This document shows, in pieces, positions 58,739-64,000 of a DNA stretch of 64,000 bases (positions within the stretch are counted from its first letter, which is position 1; every line of letters starts with the position of its first letter). Where the stretch lies: positions 384,487-448,486 of the forward strand of contig KN817542.1 of the NCBI GenBank assembly GCA_000827495.1, written 5' to 3'. The notes below the pieces were generated by a model. It had not been told where the DNA came from. It saw only the letters and a list, made by a program, of their open reading frames with translations, and ran no database searches. The DNA is from Hypholoma sublateritium FD-334 SS-4 (lineage: Eukaryota > Basidiomycota > Agaricomycetes > Agaricales > Strophariaceae). Position numbers and translations under genes: made by a program.

Positions 58739-59853
58739 CTTGTGGATGCACTTTCGCACCGTGAAGCTATTCTTATCCGAGAAAGTCTAGAGAAAGCTGC
58801 GTTTGGGTTTTGGCAAAAATACAGTAGGTACAGCGTGGAATTGGTGTTATTTCCCCCCAAATTATCTTGACAGTAGTATCGACGCCCATCCACATCTGGT
58901 CGCTTGGCATGGGAATCTAGTGGAAATTTAGCATCTAGTTTCCAAGCGTACTGAGATTTTGGAGTCAACATTAGGGGAATTCAAGATTGCCAGTACAAAT
59001 AAAATCAAAGCGAGCACAGTGGAGGATATTGCCTTGCACAGCCGCACATACAAGAGAGCACCGAGTCATGCAGACATTAAACCCATGAGACAAGACGAAC
59101 ACCTTGGCGCAAGTACGAGGTACTTGAGCTTGTAGAGATTGAGGCTACCCGGAGGCTACCGAGATGGCTGGCCAGTTCTCAGTACCAGTGATACGCACCG
59201 CGCCCCATTGTGCACCTCATGACAGTAGGAGCGGCCTCTTTGTTGCGTCTCAAAGTCGCGGCAACACTCGGTCAGATCCATATTGCCGAGTAATATGGTT
59301 GTGCTCTCCCATCCACTATCCCGCGTGCTGCACGTAGGCCGCCAATGAGCCACATACGATGAGTGTGCTCCCATCGACGAGTGTGCTCCCTTCAGACAGA
59401 GAGGATTACGGCGTCGTTGAGACGGCGAATAGATGCTGGCACAGCGTGAACTGATCGCTCAGGTGCACGGCGACCTGTTGAAAGATTTCCTCGTCCGCGG
59501 AGATGCGGTATGCACAAATTGAACAATCGGCAACGATTAGCTAGCCAACTCATCTTTGGTATCGTCGACAGATCGCAAAGGGCCTAATCCATTTGTTAAA
59601 AAGTAAGTACATATGGCTCCGCACGGGTGTACTTACACTCGAGGTTCTCTGGTGTGCCAGTGACGGTGCGAGGAAGACAAGAACGTATTTCTCACGGATC
59701 TGCATCGGGAAACTTGTGGCTCAACGCGATCACGTGTACGTGGGGGCTTCATCCGGACTCTTTCCATTCTCGAGACGATGCCACCACAACTTCATTACAA
59801 CACATTTGAGCCACCAAGATCCTCCATATAAATTGCTTCATCTTCGAAGAAAT
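58739..59853. other. Upstream region of the FunK1 gene
   Basis: About 1.1 kb. A short minus-strand ORF set (58531-58971) overlaps the repeat and has no recognised domain. A TATATAAA-like site lies at 59823. No other gene is supported. Confidence 0.4.
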
Positions 59854-62377
59854 ATGGCCATATCCCCACCATCTGTCTCTGATCCCTTGTTGGATTCAAG
59901 TCTTCACTCAACTGAAAGACGTTCGAGTTCAAGTTCATGTATGTGAAATCACGCTCATCAATCTCGTTTACCTTCCTTTAACCAAACCTTCTGCATATAC
60001 CAGCTTCTAGCTCAATGTCTACACCAATGATCAGCAGGACTGCGAGCTCCAACAGTGCTAACGCCGACATGATGAAAGCGTCGTTGCGGAAAGACGTCCA
60101 AGGCCATATTCTTCGTGAAGTCGACACGAAGACTTTTGTGACGGAGGTTTGGGGCCTCCCTGCTACCACTATCTTGAAAATAAGCGAATCGACGCTTCAT
60201 GCCACCCCCGACGTAGAGCCTACCATCGCCACCTACAAGTCGCTACTCAGTGGCAAGGAACGAGAGCCTGCTTTGCATGCGCCGTTCCGAAAGCTGGCCG
60301 CGACGTTGTTGGCCAGTATTTGCCAGACAATGGGGCTGGACTTTGAGCAAGCAATTACCACGAAGTTCTGGGATACTCAAGGAGACGGAGAGCTANCAAG
60401 NAAACTATCNTTCGTGAACGAAAGGAAACGGAAACCCGATATGTTGGATATGTTCCAGCAGGCCGTTGGTTACCAGCCCGTGTGGGACGACGTACGATGC
60501 AGCTTTGAATTCAAAAAGAAGGACGCTCGGTCAGCGCCGCTGGGCTCAATTGCAGAGGGAGACGATACACCCCGAAAGCTTTTCACGACTTCAGGTGCCA
60601 TGACTTCTTCCAGTGTGGTCCCTTCTCATTCGGAAGGTCTGGCGTCAACACATTCGAAGGGGCGCACTGCTTCAGGTGGCACCGCACGCAGCGGCTCAAA
60701 GCGGCGGTACACCGAAATCTCCGACGCCCCACGGCAGGGTACATCGACCATACAAAGCAATAAGAAGCGGCGACTTGTTGCAGTCAATGGTGACGATGCG
60801 CAGCTGTTCACATACGCACTCGAGTGCCTAGCTACAGGAAGCCGACATTACACCACTGGATTCTTGATTGACAAATGTTGGGTCACCATCTGGTACTTCG
60901 ATAGAGCCGCCGTCCAGCGAACGACGACCTTCGATTTCAGTACTGAAGACGGTATATTATCGCTGGGTCTCGCTCTTTTTGCCCTCAGTCAGTGTACCAT
61001 GAAACAGGCTGGCTTCGATCCGTACCTCCACAAACTCATCGCTCCTCAACCCGGCCAATCGATCACCGAAGGATCTGTTCTTCCCCTCTTGAAACCTTCG
61101 GGGAGCGTCAAGGAGAAGTGTTACATGTTCCCGATATCTGGGTCCAGCTCCGACCAGCAGTACATCTTTCCCTTGGTCGACTACATTTACAAATACTCCG
61201 GTATTGTGGGTCGCGGTACCTGCGTCGCTACAGTCCTTGTGGCTATACTGGACAAGATAATTCTCGCCAGCTTACACGCGCTGAAGATGAGCTGGCAATA
61301 TAGTACCCGCAAAGCGGAGGCGGACATCATTTCGCACCTTCGTGGCGCTCTTCCCGAGTACTGGCGAAAGTTCCTTCCTCAACCTGTCTTTTCCGCGAGA
61401 TACACGGCTGCTCAGCTGGACCTTCCTCGGTCGAGGATGCGTGATGCTGCTCGCGATGCAGGGGTGGTAACAGATGATGACGAACATGTCCGAACCGTCG
61501 ACCGCGATCTGGACGTCATCGTGAACCCAGTCTATACCAACATCTGGAAAGCGCGTAGCGTTGACGAGTTCAAGAGAGCCTTCCTTGATTGCCTTGAATG
61601 TAAGTGACACGATTTGTATTCCATCCCTTCTTTTCAGCTGATATTCGGCTCTCAGGTCATTACCATTGTTACACCACCGGAATGGTCCTCCACCGCGATA
61701 TCAGTGAGAACAATCTCATGATATACAGACCGGGAGAAACAGACCGAGTTTCGGATGAAGTCAACGACCAATATTTTGTGCAATCTAAAACGAAGACCCC
61801 AGAGCTCAACAGTGCTCAGCCGTCGCACGGAATCTTGAACGACTTTGATATGGCGTCGGTGCGTAAGGAGGACGGGAGCATTAACTCCGACAATGGCCAC
61901 CATCATCATATTACTGGAACGCGTCCTTTCATGGCTCTCGATCTTCTTGGGCCTCAATCCCCGTCAATGCCCACGGTCCACCTTTATCGCCATGACCTTG
62001 AATCCTTCCTTTACATCCTCGTCTGGGCAGCCACTCATTATAAATACAGTACAGGAGCGGTTATATCTGTGCCTTATCTCAACAATTGGAACGGAAACGA
62101 TGCAGCTACTTTCAAATCAGCATTTATTCATTCCATGAAGACGACACGTTTGACAAGGACCTACTGTCTCCCAGAATTCTCCGACCTTTGGGATTCATGG
62201 ATTACTCCTTTATTACATATGTTCCGCCATGCAGGGAACGAGGCTGATTCCGCTGCAGAGCAGAAAAAGACAGATTACGATTTTACCACCTACAACGGCA
62301 AAATCACATTCAAAACGTTTATGGCCGCAATTGGCGAAACTCCCCGCGGCCTCCATCCGGCTCCCGACACTGCATGA
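59854..62377 (+). CDS. Fungal-type protein kinase FunK1
   Basis: Three exons (59854-59938, 60004-61599, 61656-62377) join in phase to 800 residues. The start MAISPPSVSDPLLDS is preferred to 60015 because exon 1 joins in frame and reads as coding. The N-terminal half holds the conserved segments of the fungal kinase family (VWGLPATTILKISES). A Ser/Arg-rich insert with KKRR (about 60640-60780) lies in the middle. The catalytic loop, LHRDISENNLMIY, spans the second intron and retains HRD and Asn; the metal site is NDFDMAS. GTRPFMALDLL is the family's activation-segment motif, and HDLESFLYILVWA is the helix-F motif. Three unresolved bases (60396, 60401, 60410) affect residues near LxxKLxF. FunK1 kinases are abundant in Agaricomycetes; targets are unknown. 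Confidence 0.88.
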
Positions 62378-62648
62378 ATCCCCTCATCTATGACATTTTT
62401 ACGTGCAGCGTATTGTAATTTATAGCTTCCAACCGCGACCTACTTCATGTACCATTAAATAATCAGCTGCCAATTGTACCTACAGTGCATCGTTTACGCT
62501 TTCCCCCATATACGCGGCCCAGAATTCAAAAATGACACTAAAGACAGGTCAGTACAACTTAATACGAAGGCGCAAGTAGGCCAAAAGAATCACGATAAAT
62601 TATTCGTAGCGGGACATGCATGTTGAAAAATCTATAAATAAAGACTAC

Positions 62649-63163
62649 TTAACAAGCCTCAAACCATATCCGCTTCCCAGCTCGTCTCGACTCTGTGGGG
62701 ACAGTGTACTGCCCTCGCGCAAACTCGAGGCTGAAGCTCCGTGGTGGCCCTGGTACGATCTTCATTCCTTTTTCAAGGCCAACGCAGTACCAAGCGAAAT
62801 TTGTATCATTGAATATCATAGTTTTTTGTCGATAAAATATGTTCTTGGCAAGTTCTTTGTCGCAATATGGCAGGTATAAATTTGTCGTCCAACGGTCCAT
62901 TTGGCGCTGTGGGCGAGGCAATTAATGTTGATTGAGCTTGCAACCAACTTACCTTGATCCGAATTTCTGCCGAAGATGCCACCAAGTTGCGGCCACCTCC
63001 CTGATTGCGGTTTGATTGCAACGCATTCAGCGAGCCACAAGACGCTCCCGCAACAAAACATGGCTATATTCCCCCACCCTTTCGCTGGCTCCCCTCGCAT
63101 TCCATCCTTAACGCAAACCATCAGAAACGGTCCACATACCTGAAGGGAACCGGAGCCTCGGTC
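62649..63163 (-). CDS. Hypothetical small protein (three-exon model)
   Basis: A tentative gene: ATG at 63163 (MDRGSGSLQ), a donor GTATGT, then after about 76 bp an acceptor leading to PCFVAGASCGSLNALQ and ASSAEIRIK, a second GTAAGT intron (about 62900-62952) and a last exon MDRWTTNLYLPYCDKELAKN running to WFEAC. All phases agree, giving about 135 residues. No family is recognised and the model rests only on splice consistency; it could be noncoding. Confidence 0.3.
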
Positions 63164-63370
63164 CATTACAATTTGACCGGCCAGTCAGGTATCAAATAGG
63201 CCCATGCCTCCTGCACAGTAATTATCATGGAAGTTCATCGGGGAATTGGGGGCCCGCTGGTTTTTTCAGACGGGTTTGATAATTAGTCATCAACCTGTGG
63301 GCGTAAAACAAAGTAAAACATGCTATTTAAAACACTTACCGCGGCGCTGCAGGCCTTCTTGAGCATGACC

Positions 63371-63760
63371 AGCTTGTGTCATCATTATGTATATAGATTT
63401 TTGTATTTAATTCAGTTCCAAGAATTTTATAATCTGTTGTACGAACCTAGTTCTTATTTTTTCCTGATCAANNTTCTATCAAAATTGCAGCCCATTAGAT
63501 GATTTAAACAGCAAAAAGGATAACTTGCTGCCTATGAACAGCTTGNACCATTATTGTNTATATTTNCTTTTGTATACAATACAGTTACAAGAGTTTCATA
63601 GTCTGTTGTCCAGACCCAGTTCTTATTACTCCTGATCAATGTTCTATCAAAGTTGCAGCTCATTAGATGATCTGAACTACAAAAAGATGACTTGTTGCCT
63701 ACGACCAGCTTGCATTATAATAATATATATATACATGTTTTTGTATTGAAAACAATTGAT
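63371..63760. repeat. Tandem repeat, ~168-bp unit, 2.3 copies
   Basis: Copies begin with AGCTTG at 63371, 63540 and 63707 (the third truncated). They share CCTGATCAA, TTCTATCAAA and TTGCAGC...CATTAGATGAT in order. The array holds unresolved bases at 63472-63473, 63546, 63558 and 63566, as expected where reads assemble poorly. Confidence 0.75.
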
Positions 63761-64000
63761 CTGGTTCCCGCCCGTCCGCGTCGTCGACGCGGACGCATGG
63801 ACACCCTTGCTCGACAGCTCCACATTCTCGCCGTGCCGTTATCATCACTCCCATGAGCAGCCGTCTCGAGCGCGACAACTGCCGTCGTCAGCGGCGGCCT
63901 CAAGACACAAACAGGGCGCGTACCGATGCTCTCAGACCGGCCGGACGAGGGCGCGCCCCTGCGTCCTCGCGATGTCAGTGTGCACCAGACGGACGATGAT
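63761..64000. other. GC-rich right edge, possible partial gene
   Basis: Composition changes sharply from AT-rich repeat to GC-rich. One minus-strand frame stays open from the edge at 64000 down to a stop at 63715 (about 95 codons). It may be the end of a gene lying beyond the window; no domain is visible. Confidence 0.2.

Noticed and set aside
1..64000. CRISPR arrays, prokaryotic operons, rRNA genes, a biosynthetic cluster
   Set aside because: No spaced short repeats, no ribosome-binding sites, no rRNA signature and no core polyketide, peptide or terpene synthase were seen.

Overview
The window is nuclear DNA of a filamentous basidiomycete, most likely an Agaricomycete (a mushroom- or bracket-forming fungus). 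Evidence: genes are cut by many short GT-AG introns of about 48-65 bp; several families are basidiomycete-typical (FunK1 kinase, a diverged kinase-like protein, DUF6533-type membrane protein, F-box proteins, KRE9/KNH-type small secreted protein); and conserved eukaryotic housekeeping genes are interleaved with them on both strands. I see no operons, CRISPR, rRNA or prokaryotic signals. All functional calls come from reading translated exons and recognising families; nothing was searched.

Layout. 0-3.3 kb: the 3' part of the mRNA-decapping factor PAT1. 3.6-8 kb: a kinase-like protein and a large type II membrane glycosyltransferase, both minus strand. 8.5-14 kb: short-chain dehydrogenase, DUF6533-type membrane protein and a polysaccharide deacetylase-like enzyme. 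14.1 kb: an intron-containing tRNA-Lys(CTT). 14.7-25 kb: a coiled-coil protein (possibly INO80 subunit F-like), class V aminotransferase, a small secreted KRE9/KNH-type protein, a nucleoside deoxyribosyltransferase-like protein and the cap hypermethylase TGS1. 25.3-27.2 kb: FAD monooxygenase. 27.2-30.7 kb: no supported gene. 30.7-35.8 kb: NUP53 and NOP8/NOL8 diverging from a 185-bp promoter, then an F-box protein. 35.8-38.9 kb: gene-poor, with a decayed coding remnant and a Helitron-type 3' end. 38.9-48.7 kb: a large low-complexity basidiomycete protein, a GATA factor and a second F-box protein. 49.2-50.6 kb: a 1.46-kb non-autonomous DNA transposon with inverted ends and a 7-bp target duplication. 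50.8-52.1 kb: a second short-chain dehydrogenase, paralogous to the first. 54.7-57.7 kb: a KAT14/ATAC2-like acetyltransferase and an unrecognised intronless gene. 58.3-58.7 kb: a tandem duplication and a second Helitron-type end. 59.9-62.4 kb: a FunK1 kinase. 63.4-63.8 kb: a 168-bp tandem repeat with unresolved bases.

The genes do not form one pathway. Several act in RNA metabolism (PAT1, TGS1, NOP8) or nuclear and chromatin function (NUP53, KAT14-like, GATA factor, possible INO80 subunit), and the rest look like lineage-expanded accessory genes. The most notable observations are a GC-AG intron in one dehydrogenase paralog where the other has GT-AG, two Helitron-like 3' termini sharing hairpin and spacer geometry, the intact-ended transposon, and a kinase-like protein that keeps HRD and Asn but has DFE in place of DFG. 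I found no convincing novel multi-gene system.
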